A stretch of DNA of 64,000 nucleotides from Xanthomonas vasicola (lineage in GTDB: Bacteria; Pseudomonadota; Gammaproteobacteria; Xanthomonadales; Xanthomonadaceae): the NCBI RefSeq assembly GCF_000772705.2, contig NZ_JSBW02000050.1, positions 1 through 64,000 on the forward strand, in the 5' to 3' direction. The notes under the pieces are model-generated. The model was not told the DNA's origin. It searched no databases and was given only the letters and a program-made list of their open reading frames with translations. Both the position numbers and the translations under genes were made by a program. Positions 8,625 through 17,303 of this stretch are shown in pieces. How positions within the stretch are numbered: the stretch's first letter is position 1; every line of letters starts with the position of its first letter.

Positions 8625-10442
8625 TCAGAAGTTGCCGCTGAAGTTCACGAACAAGGTGGCATCGCGTGCGCTGCGCTGGGCCGTGGTGGTGCTCAGACCA
8701 ACGTTGCTCTGTAGGCCCCACAGGCCGGTGTGTGCGCCCAGCACGACGGTTGCGTAGTTGCGATCAAAGTTCTGGCCCGGAACGGTGTACATGCCGACCT
8801 CCGGCATCGACTGCAGCCAGGCGCTGGCTTCGCCGCCTTCCTTGAACTCGTGGTCGTAGGTCGCCTGCAGGTACGGCTTGACCGCCGCGCCGTCCAGACG
8901 CACCTGGAAGCCAACGCGGCCGACCAGCGAGTCGATGTCCTGGTTGGCGTAGCCCAGCGCGGTGGAGCTTTCGTTGCTTTCGGTGTAGCCGTCGAGCTTG
9001 ATCTTCTGCCAGGTCAGGCCGGCCACCGGGCCGTACTTGACGTTGCCTTCGCCCAGCGAATAACCGGCATTAAGCGCGGCGGTGAGGTTGCTGCCGTCCG
9101 GCGAGCCGCTATGCACGCGGGTGGCTGGCCCGAGCTGCACTTCACGGTCCACGTCGTAGCTCAGCCAGCTGTAGCTGACCTGGGCGTTGACCCACACCGG
9201 GCCGGTGTACCAACCGAAGAAACCGCCCAGGGTGCTGTCGTCCTGCTTGAAGCTGCCGTTGCGGTTGCCGAAGTCGGCATCCATGCGGCCGAAACCGGCA
9301 AAGCCACCGAACACCATGTCGCCCGCGGTCCAATCCACACCGAACAGGCCGGCCGGCGCCATGCCGTCATACAGATCGGCGTGGTCGTAACGCTGCATGT
9401 CGCCACGCACGCTCCCCCACCAACGCATGCCATCGGCGTCCGGCTTGCCGTCCAGATGCCAGGCCACCTGGTCGGCGCGCGCGCGGCCGACGGCCTGCGC
9501 GGAATGGGTCAGCACCTGCTGCAAACGCGGCGCTTCCAGCAGCGAGATGGCGTATTCGCCCAGGATCTGGTGCACCGCCGTGCTCGGGTGGATGCTGTCG
9601 GCGAACACATAGGTGTTCTGCGCATTGGCGGCGACCAGGCTGGTCGGGTTACAGGCCGGCAGCGGCACGGCCGGGTTGCAGGCGGTGCTGGTGACATTGC
9701 TGAAACCGTAGGTGCCCGGGTTGGCGACGATTTCCTGCAGCATGTGGAAGGTGTCGACCGGGATCACGCGCAGGCCGGCCGACTGCAGACCGTTGAACAA
9801 AGCGGTGTTGTAGGCGGTAGCCGCGCCGGTGCCCTGCGCCATGCCCACAGCGCCGCCAGCGCGGAAGCGCGGGGTGAGGCCGACGTCCGGAATGGTCGGC
9901 ACCATGACGTAACGCGCGCCGGCGTTCTGCAAGGCAGCCACGGCGCCCACCTGGGCGGTCACCGCGCTGCCGATGATGGCCTGCGCCTGTGCCGGAGCGA
10001 GGGACGCGGCAAGCAAGTCATTGGCGCCGCCCCACACGGTGTAGAGCGCATTGGGGTTGGCGCGGCCGCCGTTGGCGGTGAGATAGGTGTTGATCTGGCT
10101 GGTCACCGACGGCGCAGCGCCAAGTGCGCTGACCGAGCTGGCCTGGATGCGCGCGCCGCCGGCAGCGTAGTTGTCGCCGGTCTGGCCATTGCCGTTGGGC
10201 GCGGCACTGGTGCCGAAATGGTCGCCAACATATTCGGCCCACACCCAACCCGGGTTGGTGGTGAACTTGCCGGTGACTGCGCGCGAGGCGGCCGGCAGCA
10301 GCGGGTTGTAGTAGCCGCTGTCGGTGAGGCTGTCACCGAAGAACACGGTCTGGTCGAAGGCCGATTCGGCCATGGCCGGAGTGGCCGCGATAGCGATGGC
10401 CATGGCCATCAGGGAGCGGATCGGGCGAAGTGTTGAAGCCAT
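8625..10442 (-). CDS. estA: GDSL esterase/lipase autotransporter (EstA-like)
   Basis: 605 residues from ATG 10442; longer starts would invade the thiS 5' region and lack the signal peptide at the N-terminus. Residues 1-25 form a signal peptide ending AMA. A GDSL-type SGNH hydrolase domain follows with FFGDSLTDSG (Ser 38), the GGAND block and the catalytic DSIHPS near residue 305. From about residue 340 an autotransporter beta-barrel leads to a C-terminal Phe (NFSGNF), typical for outer-membrane insertion by the BAM complex. The protein should sit in the outer membrane with its esterase domain outside, hydrolysing short acyl esters or lipids. It is divergent from thiS. Confidence 0.93.
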   Translation of the reverse strand: MASTLRPIRSLMAMAIAIAATPAMAESAFDQTVFFGDSLTDSGYYNPLLPAASRAVTGKFTTNPGWVWAEYVGDHFGTSAAPNGNGQTGDNYAAGGARIQASSVSALGAAPSVTSQINTYLTANGGRANPNALYTVWGGANDLLAASLAPAQAQAIIGSAVTAQVGAVAALQNAGARYVMVPTIPDVGLTPRFRAGGAVGMAQGTGAATAYNTALFNGLQSAGLRVIPVDTFHMLQEIVANPGTYGFSNVTSTACNPAVPLPACNPTSLVAANAQNTYVFADSIHPSTAVHQILGEYAISLLEAPRLQQVLTHSAQAVGRARADQVAWHLDGKPDADGMRWWGSVRGDMQRYDHADLYDGMAPAGLFGVDWTAGDMVFGGFAGFGRMDADFGNRNGSFKQDDSTLGGFFGWYTGPVWVNAQVSYSWLSYDVDREVQLGPATRVHSGSPDGSNLTAALNAGYSLGEGNVKYGPVAGLTWQKIKLDGYTESNESSTALGYANQDIDSLVGRVGFQVRLDGAAVKPYLQATYDHEFKEGGEASAWLQSMPEVGMYTVPGQNFDRNYATVVLGAHTGLWGLQSNVGLSTTTAQRSARDATLFVNFSGNF

Positions 10443-10595
10443 CGGAATGCCTGCTTGAAGTGAGTGGGACCGGACCGGCGTGCATACGTACGCTGGCGAA
10501 TGGCACATGGTTTCACCCTCGCCGCCCGCGCTCACGCTGCATTGCCGCATAACGCAAACGCGCGCCGGAGCGGCACGCGATGCAACAATGATGCC

Positions 10596-10796
10596 ATGAA
10601 CATTCAACTCAACGGCACTCCACGCTCGCTTCCCGATAACTTGCTGCTGGCCACCCTGCTGGAGCAGGAAGGCTTAGCACAGCGCCGCGTTGCGGTAGAG
10701 GTCAATGGCGAAATCGTGTCACGTGGACGGCACGCAGAACACGCCTTGCGCGAGGGCGACGTGGTGGAAATCGTGCACGCACTGGGCGGCGGTTGA
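10596..10796 (+). CDS. thiS: ThiS sulfur carrier protein for thiamine synthesis
   Basis: 66 residues, beta-grasp ubiquitin-like fold, starting MNIQLNGTP and ending in the essential Gly-Gly (HALGGG). The ThiS C-terminus is adenylated and converted to a thiocarboxylate that donates sulfur to the thiazole ring made by ThiG. The length is normal for the family. thiG follows after 48 bp on the same strand, so the two are probably one operon. I see no TPP riboswitch in the 150 bp upstream. Confidence 0.95.
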   Translation: MNIQLNGTPRSLPDNLLLATLLEQEGLAQRRVAVEVNGEIVSRGRHAEHALREGDVVEIVHALGGG

Positions 10797-10844
10797 TGCG
10801 CCGCGCAGGCGGCGCAGCTGCGCCCGATCGGTGATAATTGCCGC

Positions 10845-11639
10845 ATGACGAACCCCGCCCCCTCTGATGCGCTGGTTATCGCCGGCAAACGCTACCGTTC
10901 GCGCCTGCTCACTGGCACCGGCAAGTTCAAGGATCTGGACGAAACCCGGCTGGCCACCGAAGCCGCCGCGGCCGACATCGTGACCGTTGCCATTCGCCGA
11001 GTGAACATCGGCCAGGACCCCAACGCGCCCAGCCTGCTGGATGTGCTGCCGCCGGATCGCTACACGCTGCTGCCCAACACCGCCGGCTGCTACACCGCCG
11101 AGGACGCAGTGCGCACCTGCCGGTTGGCGCGCGAACTGCTGGACGGCCACAACCTCACCAAGTTGGAAGTGCTCGGCGACGAGAAGACGCTGTACCCGGA
11201 TGTGGTGCAGACGCTCAAGGCCGCCGAACAACTGGTCGCCGACGGATTCGAAGTGATGGTCTACACCTCCGACGATCCGATCCTGGCCAAGCGCCTCGAG
11301 GAAATCGGCTGCGTGGCGGTGATGCCGCTGGCCGCGCCGATCGGTTCGGGGTTGGGCATCCAGAACAAGTACAACCTGCTGGAAATCATCGAAAACGCCA
11401 AGGTGCCGATCATTGTCGATGCCGGCGTGGGCACCGCCTCGGATGCGGCGATTGCGATGGAACTGGGCTGCGATGGCGTGCTGATGAATACCGCCATTGC
11501 CGGTGCGCGCAACCCGATCCTGATGGCCAGCGCGATGCGCAAGGCGATCGAGGCCGGACGGGAGGCGTTTCTGGCCGGGCGGATTCCCCGCAAGCGTTAT
11601 GCATCGGCATCGAGCCCAGTGGATGGCGTGATTGGATGA
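10845..11639 (+). CDS. thiG: Thiazole synthase ThiG
   Basis: 264 residues, TIM-barrel enzyme that forms the thiazole phosphate moiety of thiamine from deoxyxylulose 5-phosphate, ThiS thiocarboxylate and dehydroglycine. Visible hallmarks are the N-terminal [13 protein letters not shown], the Schiff-base lysine region [23 protein letters not shown], and the phosphate-binding [12 protein letters not shown] and [14 protein letters not shown]. The start ATG 10845 lies 48 bp after thiS. Full length, no anomalies. Confidence 0.97.
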   Translation: MTNPAPSDALVIAGKRYRSRLLTGTGKFKDLDETRLATEAAAADIVTVAIRRVNIGQDPNAPSLLDVLPPDRYTLLPNTAGCYTAEDAVRTCRLARELLDGHNLTKLEVLGDEKTLYPDVVQTLKAAEQLVADGFEVMVYTSDDPILAKRLEEIGCVAVMPLAAPIGSGLGIQNKYNLLEIIENAKVPIIVDAGVGTASDAAIAMELGCDGVLMNTAIAGARNPILMASAMRKAIEAGREAFLAGRIPRKRYASASSPVDGVIG

Positions 11640-11739
11640 TGGGGTGGTCTGCGTTGACATGGCGGCCGAGGCGCAATGATTGGCAGTGCCGCGTGCGAGA
11701 TATGACCGCTGCCAGATCCCGCGTTGCTGCGAGCGCCCC

Positions 11740-11877
11740 CTCACGCCGTACCCTCACCCCAACCCCCGCTCCGCGCCCCGGCCCGCGCCTGCGTCGCGGG
11801 CGCTCCCAGGCACGCGCGCCCATGGCGCGCAAACTGTGCCTCCTCGCCCCGGTGGGCGAGAGGCTTTGTTATCTGAT
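11740..11877. repeat. Intergenic GC-rich repeat-like element with hairpin
   Basis: The gap between thiG and trmB holds CCCTCACCCCAACCC near 11749 and GGTGGGCGAGAGGCTTT near 11850. These resemble the ends of dispersed intergenic repeats common in Xanthomonas genomes (family knowledge, not searched). Inside is a perfect hairpin, GCGCGCC-CAT-GGCGCGC (11814-11830), which could end the thiSG transcript though no T-run follows. Confidence 0.4.
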
Positions 11878-11890
11878 GTGACCGCCTTTC

Positions 11891-12649
11891 ATGACTGACC
11901 CTTTCACCAGCGACGGCGCCAAGATGCCGCCCAAGCCCTTCACCATCGAAGAAGGCCGCCGGCAGGTGCGCAGCTTCGTGCTGCGCCAGGGCCGCTTCAC
12001 GCCGGCGCAGCAACGCGCATTCGATGAGCTGTGGCCGCGTTTCGGGCTGGATTACCTCGGTACGCCGCGTGATCTGGCTGCCACCTTCGGGCGCGATGCG
12101 CACAAGGTACTGGAGATCGGCTTCGGTAATGGTGCGGCGTTGCGCTTTGCCGCGCAGCAGGACACGAGCCGCGATTACATCGGCATCGAGGTGCATGCGC
12201 CCGGTGTGGGCCGCCTGCTCAACGCGCTGGATGAGGACGGCAGCACGCATGTGCGCCTGTATCACCACGATGCGGTGGAAGTGCTGGAACACGAGATCGC
12301 CGATGGTGTGCTGGACGAAGTACGCATCTATTTCCCCGATCCGTGGCACAAGAAGCGGCATAACAAGCGCCGCCTGATCCAGCCGGCGTTTGCGCAGTTG
12401 CTGGTGCGCAAGCTGCGCAACGGCGGCCGCCTGCATGCCGCCACCGATTGGGCCGATTACGCCGAACAGATGTGGGACGTGCTCGATGCCACCCCGGGCC
12501 TGGTCAATCGCGCAGGCCCGCGCGGCCACGTCGAACGCCCGGCCTGGCGCCCGCAAACCCACTTCGAAACGCGCGGCCAGAAGCTCGGCCACGGCGTGTG
12601 GGATCTGGTGTATGACCGGGATTCGGGAATCGGGATTGGGGATTCGTAA
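11891..12649 (+). CDS. trmB: tRNA (guanine-N7-)-methyltransferase TrmB
   Basis: 252 residues from ATG 11891. This SAM-dependent enzyme forms m7G46 in the variable loop of tRNA. The SAM-binding motif I is VLEIGFGNG, and the family motifs [10 protein letters not shown] and [17 protein letters not shown] (around residues 140-156) are present, as is the late motif [18 protein letters not shown]. The last eight or so residues (SGIGIGDS) are encoded by the left arm of a dispersed GGGAATCG-type repeat that has overwritten the natural C-terminus, so the tail is probably dispensable. Confidence 0.95.
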   Translation: MTDPFTSDGAKMPPKPFTIEEGRRQVRSFVLRQGRFTPAQQRAFDELWPRFGLDYLGTPRDLAATFGRDAHKVLEIGFGNGAALRFAAQQDTSRDYIGIEVHAPGVGRLLNALDEDGSTHVRLYHHDAVEVLEHEIADGVLDEVRIYFPDPWHKKRHNKRRLIQPAFAQLLVRKLRNGGRLHAATDWADYAEQMWDVLDATPGLVNRAGPRGHVERPAWRPQTHFETRGQKLGHGVWDLVYDRDSGIGIGDS

Positions 12650-12720
12650 CAGCGGCATGCCCGGCAACCAGATGCTTCAGCGCTTTTAACCAATCCCACT
12701 CACGAATCACGAATCCCGGC
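12618..12720 (+). repeat. ~104-bp MITE-like element, copy 1
   Basis: The left arm (12618-12646) is a run of GGGATTCGGGAATCGGGATT type and the right arm (12691-12720) carries CACGAATCACGAATCCC, so the ends are inverted repeats. The core contains AACAGCGG...CCGGCAA...CTTCAGCGCTTTT. The same architecture and length recur at 50256-50359 and 53306-53409. This copy encodes the TrmB C-terminus and fills the trmB-permease gap. Confidence 0.7.
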
Positions 12721-12725
12721 ACCCC

Positions 12726-14588
12726 ATGGACACCGCGCTGACGCTGACCAACGATATGAAGCTCGTCCTCGGGCTGGTCGGTTTCACGATGGCGATGTTC
12801 CTGTTCGAGCGCATTCGCGCCGACGTGGTGGCATTGATCGTGCTGGTGGTACTGGGTGTCACCGGGTTGGTAGCGCCGGAAGAATTGTTCGGTGGTTTTT
12901 CCGGTAATGCGGTGATGAGCATCATCGCCACCACCATTCTGGGCGCGGGCCTGGAACGCACCGGTGCGTTGAACCGGCTGGCGACCTGGTTGTTGCGGCG
13001 TTCGCACGGCAGCGAACAGCGCCTGATGATGATGACGCTGGCCATCTCCGGCTTGAACTCGTCATTCATGCAGAACCCGTCAGTGATGGCCTTGTACCTG
13101 CCGGTCGCCTCGCGCCTGGCCGCACGCACCGGACTCACCTTGCAGCGCATGTTGTTGCCGATCGCCGCCGCCATCGTGATGGGCGGCGCGCTCACCATGG
13201 TCGGCAATTCACCGCTGATCCTGCTCAACGACCTGCTGGTGTCGGCCAACAACAACCTGCCCTCGGGCATGGCCAGCATCGAGCCGTTGACGATGTTCGC
13301 GCCACTGCCGATCGGCGTGGCCTTGTTGATCGCCGCGTTGCTGTACTTCCGGTTCTACGGCGACCGCAAACTGATCGAAGAAGAACAGCTGATCAACGAA
13401 GGTGTCACGCCCTCGCGCACCGAAAGCTATTTCGCCAAAACCTACGGCATCGACGGCGATGTGTTCGAGCTGATCGTCACTGCCGAAAGCCCGCTGGTGG
13501 GCATGACCCTGGGCGAAGCCGAAGCCTTGCACGATGCGCCGTTGCTGCTTGCGCTCAAGACCGGCAACGACACCCGCCTGGCGCCGCCGGCCGATATGCG
13601 CATCTGGGTCGGCAGCGTGCTCGGTGCGATGGGGCCGCGCCAGGACGTGGCCGACTTTGCGCAAAACCAATTCCTGCGCATGTCCTCGCGGCTGCGCAAC
13701 CTGGGCGACTTGTTCAACCCCAGCCTGGCCGGCATTTCCGAGGCGGTGATCCCGCCCAATTCGCGGCTGATCGGCAAGAGCGCCGCCGAGTTGCGCCTGC
13801 GCAAGCAGGCCGGCATCAGCCTGCTGGCGATCAACCGCGACAAGCAGGTCATCCGCGAGGACGTGCGCAGCGTGCCGTTGCGCGCCGGCGACATGCTGGT
13901 CTTCCACAGCATCTGGCAGGACCTGGCGCAGGCTGCGGAGAGCCGCGATTTCGTGCCGGTGACCGACTTTCCCAAAGGCGAACAGCGCCCGCACAAGTTC
14001 AAGATCGCGATGGCGATCTTCGCCTTTACCATCCTGATTGCGTTGACCTCGCGCCTGCCGGTGGCGCTGACGCTGATGACCGGCGTGGCCTGCATGCTGG
14101 TCAGCGGCGTGTTGCGCATGGACGAGGCCTACGCATCGATCAACTGGAAAACCATCTTCATGATGGCCGGCCTGATTCCGCTGGGCTGGGCGATGGACAG
14201 CAGTGGTACTGCTGCCTGGGTCGCCGGCCACACCATCGATCGCCTGCCCGAAGGCATCCCGGTGTGGGCGCTGGAAATCAGCCTGGCGCTGCTGACCACT
14301 GCGTTCTCGCTGGTGATCAGCCATGTCGGCGCGACCATCGTGATGGTGCCGATTGCGGTCAATCTGGCGCTGGCGGCCAACGGCAACCCGACCGCGTTTG
14401 CCCTGATCGTGGCGTTGTCGGCGTCCAATAATTTAATGACCGCTTCCAACCCGGTGATCTCGATGGTGGCCGGCCCGGCCAACTACCAACCGCGCGAACT
14501 GTGGCGCGTGGGCGCGCCGTTGTCGCTGATCTACATCGTGGTGATGGTGTCGATGATCAACCTGATGTTCTGGTGGGCGGCGCGCTAA
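12726..14588 (+). CDS. SLC13/DASS-family permease with two RCK_C (TrkA-C) domains
   Basis: 620-residue inner-membrane transporter. Residues 1-205 and 420-620 carry about ten hydrophobic segments. The family-type motifs SSFMQNPSVMALYLPV and, near the C-terminus, SASNNLMTASNP (two SNN/TAS-like hairpins) mark the ion/substrate site of divalent-anion:Na+ symporters. Between them (about 230-400) lie two RCK_C-like regulatory domains (VGMTLGEAEAL, LIGKSAAELRLRKQAGISLLAI). Sulfate or dicarboxylate is a likely substrate, but the neighbours do not decide it. The ATG 12726 follows the repeat element directly, so its promoter may lie inside or upstream of the repeat. Confidence 0.87.
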   Translation: MDTALTLTNDMKLVLGLVGFTMAMFLFERIRADVVALIVLVVLGVTGLVAPEELFGGFSGNAVMSIIATTILGAGLERTGALNRLATWLLRRSHGSEQRLMMMTLAISGLNSSFMQNPSVMALYLPVASRLAARTGLTLQRMLLPIAAAIVMGGALTMVGNSPLILLNDLLVSANNNLPSGMASIEPLTMFAPLPIGVALLIAALLYFRFYGDRKLIEEEQLINEGVTPSRTESYFAKTYGIDGDVFELIVTAESPLVGMTLGEAEALHDAPLLLALKTGNDTRLAPPADMRIWVGSVLGAMGPRQDVADFAQNQFLRMSSRLRNLGDLFNPSLAGISEAVIPPNSRLIGKSAAELRLRKQAGISLLAINRDKQVIREDVRSVPLRAGDMLVFHSIWQDLAQAAESRDFVPVTDFPKGEQRPHKFKIAMAIFAFTILIALTSRLPVALTLMTGVACMLVSGVLRMDEAYASINWKTIFMMAGLIPLGWAMDSSGTAAWVAGHTIDRLPEGIPVWALEISLALLTTAFSLVISHVGATIVMVPIAVNLALAANGNPTAFALIVALSASNNLMTASNPVISMVAGPANYQPRELWRVGAPLSLIYIVVMVSMINLMFWWAAR

Positions 14589-14646
14589 TCCGGCGTCGCA
14601 CTTTTAGAGCGGCTAACCACACCGCATCAGCAATCGTTCTTCGTGC

Positions 14647-14988
14647 TCACCCCAGCAGCACCTGCTCGTCCTCAACCCGTACCGGCACCGCACACAGCGA
14701 TTGACCGCGGCACGGGCCGCTGACGCATTCGCCAGCGTTCAATTCGAATGCCGCACCGTGCGCGGCGCAGACCAACTGCCCTTCCTTGGTCTTGAGGAAC
14801 TGGCCCGGCGCCCAGTCCAACCGGCGGCCAGCATGCGGGCAGATGTTCAACCAAGCGCGGACCTGCGTGCCTTCGCGATACAGCACCAGCGATTCGGCGC
14901 CGCTATCCAAGCGTGCTTCGACTTCCAAAAACCCGGCATCGGGAATCTGCGTCAACGTGGCAAGCGTGGTGCGCGATGGCGACGACAT
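14647..14988 (-). CDS. Rieske [2Fe-2S] domain protein (small ferredoxin-like)
   Basis: 113 residues from ATG 14988; the frame is open further upstream but that part is low-complexity and not Rieske-like. The cluster ligands are CPHAGRR and CAAHGAAF, i.e. CxH...CxxH with the expected spacing. Short stand-alone Rieske proteins of this size act as electron carriers or as subunits of nitrite reductase or dioxygenase systems. No partner oxygenase or reductase is adjacent, so the role is unknown. It is convergent with the permease gene. Confidence 0.82.
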   Translation of the reverse strand: MSSPSRTTLATLTQIPDAGFLEVEARLDSGAESLVLYREGTQVRAWLNICPHAGRRLDWAPGQFLKTKEGQLVCAAHGAAFELNAGECVSGPCRGQSLCAVPVRVEDEQVLLG

Positions 14989-15250
14989 GCAAGGGACCGG
15001 CAACGAGGAACCTGGATTGTGGCATGCAGTCTTGGGCAGCATTGATGAGCCTGAGTCGGCGGCTGAGCATTGAGAGAAGACGACAGCAGCAGCGGACAGC
15101 CGGCTACAACTGGACTTGCTGGCCCCCTTTCCACGCATGCCGCCTGTGATCGTCGCTGCAAATCGCAGTGTCAATTAACGAAGTTTTCACTCAATGACAT
15201 GAAACCGCAACGATACTGCGCGCTTGTTTCCTGACCGGCAGCCCACCGCC

Positions 15251-15526
15251 ATGCCCGCTCGTATCTTCCAATTCGGCAACCTCCACCACCTGTTTGCGCC
15301 GCGCAAGCCGCGTCACCCGTTGGTACGCGTTGCCGCCGGCCTGGCTGGTCTGGTCATCCTTGCGGTGCTGATTTTTTTTAGCGTGTTCGTTGGCGCGGCA
15401 ATGATCCTGGGCGGCATCGCCTGGAAGTTGTTGAGCAGGTCGAGCCGCCGCACGCCACAGCAGACGCGTGTGGTCGACGCCGAATACCACGTGGTGCGCA
15501 AGCCCGCATTGCCCTTGTCGCACTGA
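15251..15526 (+). CDS. Small membrane protein of unknown function
   Basis: 91 residues from ATG 15251 (an in-frame TTG 27 bp upstream is less likely). A basic N-terminus (FAPRKPRHPLVR) precedes one strong hydrophobic stretch, about residues 30-58, which could be one long or two short membrane segments. The C-terminal tail of about 25 residues is basic then neutral (RSSRRTPQQTRVVDAEYHVV). I do not recognise the family. Codon use matches the neighbours, which supports a real gene. Confidence 0.65.
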   Translation: MPARIFQFGNLHHLFAPRKPRHPLVRVAAGLAGLVILAVLIFFSVFVGAAMILGGIAWKLLSRSSRRTPQQTRVVDAEYHVVRKPALPLSH

Positions 15527-15975
15527 CATCTTCGCTGACGGCATCGCTGCGCAGCCGGCCGGTCTGCGCAGTTGCTCTCCGGATGGGCGCGTGCCCGTAT
15601 CGATGACGATGTCTTTCCGGCGAGCCACACTGATGTTCTGAGCGCTTGGATTTCTGAGCGCTTGCCGCGCTTTAGCATTCCCACGCTGCTGGGCGATGCG
15701 TTGATTGGTCAGGCGCGCACCTGACGCTGCATCGAGCACCAGTGCACCACACGGCGCGACTCTCCTTAATCAACGCCGCAGCAGCGCGACGCTCGTGCTG
15801 TTTTGGATTCGTCATTGTCTCGTTGTACGCGCCACTACTTGAGCTAGTGTTGCTGCCGGCCGCTTTGTAGCGTCTGCCATCGCGGCCGTGTCATGCAATG
15901 TGCGCACGCGCAACGGTTCCGTCGTACACAAGCAAAACGCTAGACTCATGCGTCTGTGTTCTTGAGGATGCGCGC
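15527..15975. other. 450-bp spacer, no supported gene
   Basis: A plus-strand frame at about 15580-15723 reads like protein (RIDDDVFPASHTDVLSAWIS) but has no start codon or ribosome site, so it may be a gene relic. The promoter for the following FAH-family gene should be in the last 100 bp; its ribosome site TTGAGGA is at 15962-15968. Confidence 0.35.
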
Positions 15976-16689
15976 ATGACCCATGATGTGATTCCCGCCG
16001 CTGATGTTCCGCGCATTCCCGTGGTGGGCGGTGGCAGTTTTCCGGTGCACCGAATCTACTGCGTGGGGCGCAATTTTGCCGACCATGCGCGCGAGATGGG
16101 CGCCTCCGCACCAGCCTCCAAAGCAGAGCGCGGCCAGCCCACCTTTTTCATGAAGCCTGCCGATGCCATCGTGGTCGGCCACGGCGACCAGATTCCCTAC
16201 CCGCCCGGCACCAAGGAGTTGCACCACGAAGTGGAGCTGGTGGTGGCACTGGGCAGCGATGCGCCGGCCGGCGAGTTGCCGGTGGAGCAGGCCGAACGCC
16301 TGATCTACGGCTACGGTGTGGGGCTGGATCTGACCCGCCGCGATCTGCAGGCCGCGGCCAAGGCCAAGGGTCTGCCGTGGGATATCGCCAAGGGCTTCGA
16401 TCACTCCGCACCGATCAGCGAGCTGGTGCATGCCGGCGAAGTCGGCGCGCTAGAGGCCTTGAATCTTTCGCTGGAGGTCAATGGGCAGGTGCGTCAGCAG
16501 TCGTTGCTGGATCAGATGATCTGGAACGTGCCGGAGATCCTGCACGAGCTGTCCAAGCTCTATGCATTGCGCGCAGGCGATCTGATTTTCATGGGCACGC
16601 CGGCCGGCGTTGGCCCGCTGCTGCCGGGCGACCAGTTCAGTGCGCGCCTGGAAAACGTCGCCGAACGCCACGGCATCATCGCGGGCTGA
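15976..16689 (+). CDS. Fumarylacetoacetate hydrolase (FAH) family protein
   Basis: 237 residues from ATG 15976, with TTGAGGA just upstream. The single FAH domain shows the N-terminal IYCVGRNFADHAREM, the metal-binding acidic residues in LHHEVELVVALG and GVGLDLTRRDLQ, the following KGFDHSAPIS, and the C-terminal GDLIFMGTPAGVGPLLPGD. Members hydrolyse or decarboxylate beta-diketo acids (fumarylpyruvate, acylpyruvates, oxaloacetate). The size fits the YcgM/FAHD1-like group rather than the two-domain tyrosine-catabolic enzyme. The cytosolic substrate is not determinable here. Confidence 0.9.
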   Translation: MTHDVIPAADVPRIPVVGGGSFPVHRIYCVGRNFADHAREMGASAPASKAERGQPTFFMKPADAIVVGHGDQIPYPPGTKELHHEVELVVALGSDAPAGELPVEQAERLIYGYGVGLDLTRRDLQAAAKAKGLPWDIAKGFDHSAPISELVHAGEVGALEALNLSLEVNGQVRQQSLLDQMIWNVPEILHELSKLYALRAGDLIFMGTPAGVGPLLPGDQFSARLENVAERHGIIAG

Positions 16690-16749
16690 CATCGGGCCCG
16701 CTACGATCGGGCTGCGGCAGTTGGTCCGCGACCGCACTTGGAGTGCAGT

Positions 16750-17181
16750 ATGGGAATGGTCAGCGAATTCAAGCAATTCGCAATGCGCGGCAATGTCATC
16801 GACCTGGCGGTCGGTGTGGTCATCGGTGCGGCGTTCGGCAAGATCGTCACCGCGCTGGTGGAGAAAATCATCATGCCGCCGATTGGCTGGGCCATCGGCA
16901 ACGTGGATTTTTCGCGCCTGGCGTGGGTGCTCAAGCCGGCCAGCGTCGATGCCACCGGCAAGGAAATTCCGGCGGTTGCGATTGGCTACGGCGATTTCAT
17001 CAACACCGTCGTGCAGTTCGTGATCATCGCCTTCGCGATCTTTCTGGTGGTCAAGTTGATCAACCGCGTGACCCATCGCAAGCCGGATGCCCCGAAGGCC
17101 CCGAGCGAGGAAGTGCTGTTGCTGCGCGAGATTCGCGACTCACTCAAGAACGACACGCTTAAGTCGCCGGGCGCGCTGTAA
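16750..17181 (+). CDS. mscL: Large-conductance mechanosensitive channel MscL
   Basis: 143 residues from ATG 16750. The N-terminal helix [15 protein letters not shown] is followed by TM1 ([22 protein letters not shown]), a periplasmic loop, TM2 ([18 protein letters not shown]) and the C-terminal cytoplasmic helix ([13 protein letters not shown]). It forms a homopentamer in the inner membrane that releases osmolytes at extreme membrane tension. Normal length, apparently its own transcription unit. Confidence 0.98.
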   Translation: MGMVSEFKQFAMRGNVIDLAVGVVIGAAFGKIVTALVEKIIMPPIGWAIGNVDFSRLAWVLKPASVDATGKEIPAVAIGYGDFINTVVQFVIIAFAIFLVVKLINRVTHRKPDAPKAPSEEVLLLREIRDSLKNDTLKSPGAL

Positions 17182-17303
17182 GCAGGCACAACCAATTGAG
17201 GCATGCTGGCGCGCACTTCGCGCAGAAGGATGACCTTTCGCACGCAGACGGGGGACTTCGCGCTGATAAGCTCGGCGTCCCCTCATCGTTGGAGCCGCCC
17301 TGC

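Noticed and set aside
8730..10436. 568-residue plus-strand frame
   Set aside because: It overlies the GDSL autotransporter gene, whose motifs are unambiguous on the minus strand.
10443..10595. TPP riboswitch before thiS
   Set aside because: No CTGAGA-type conserved core is present.
15582..15723. Protein-like plus-strand stretch RIDDDVFPASHTDVLSAWIS
   Set aside because: No start codon, ribosome site or recognisable family. Kept only as a possible relic in the spacer description.
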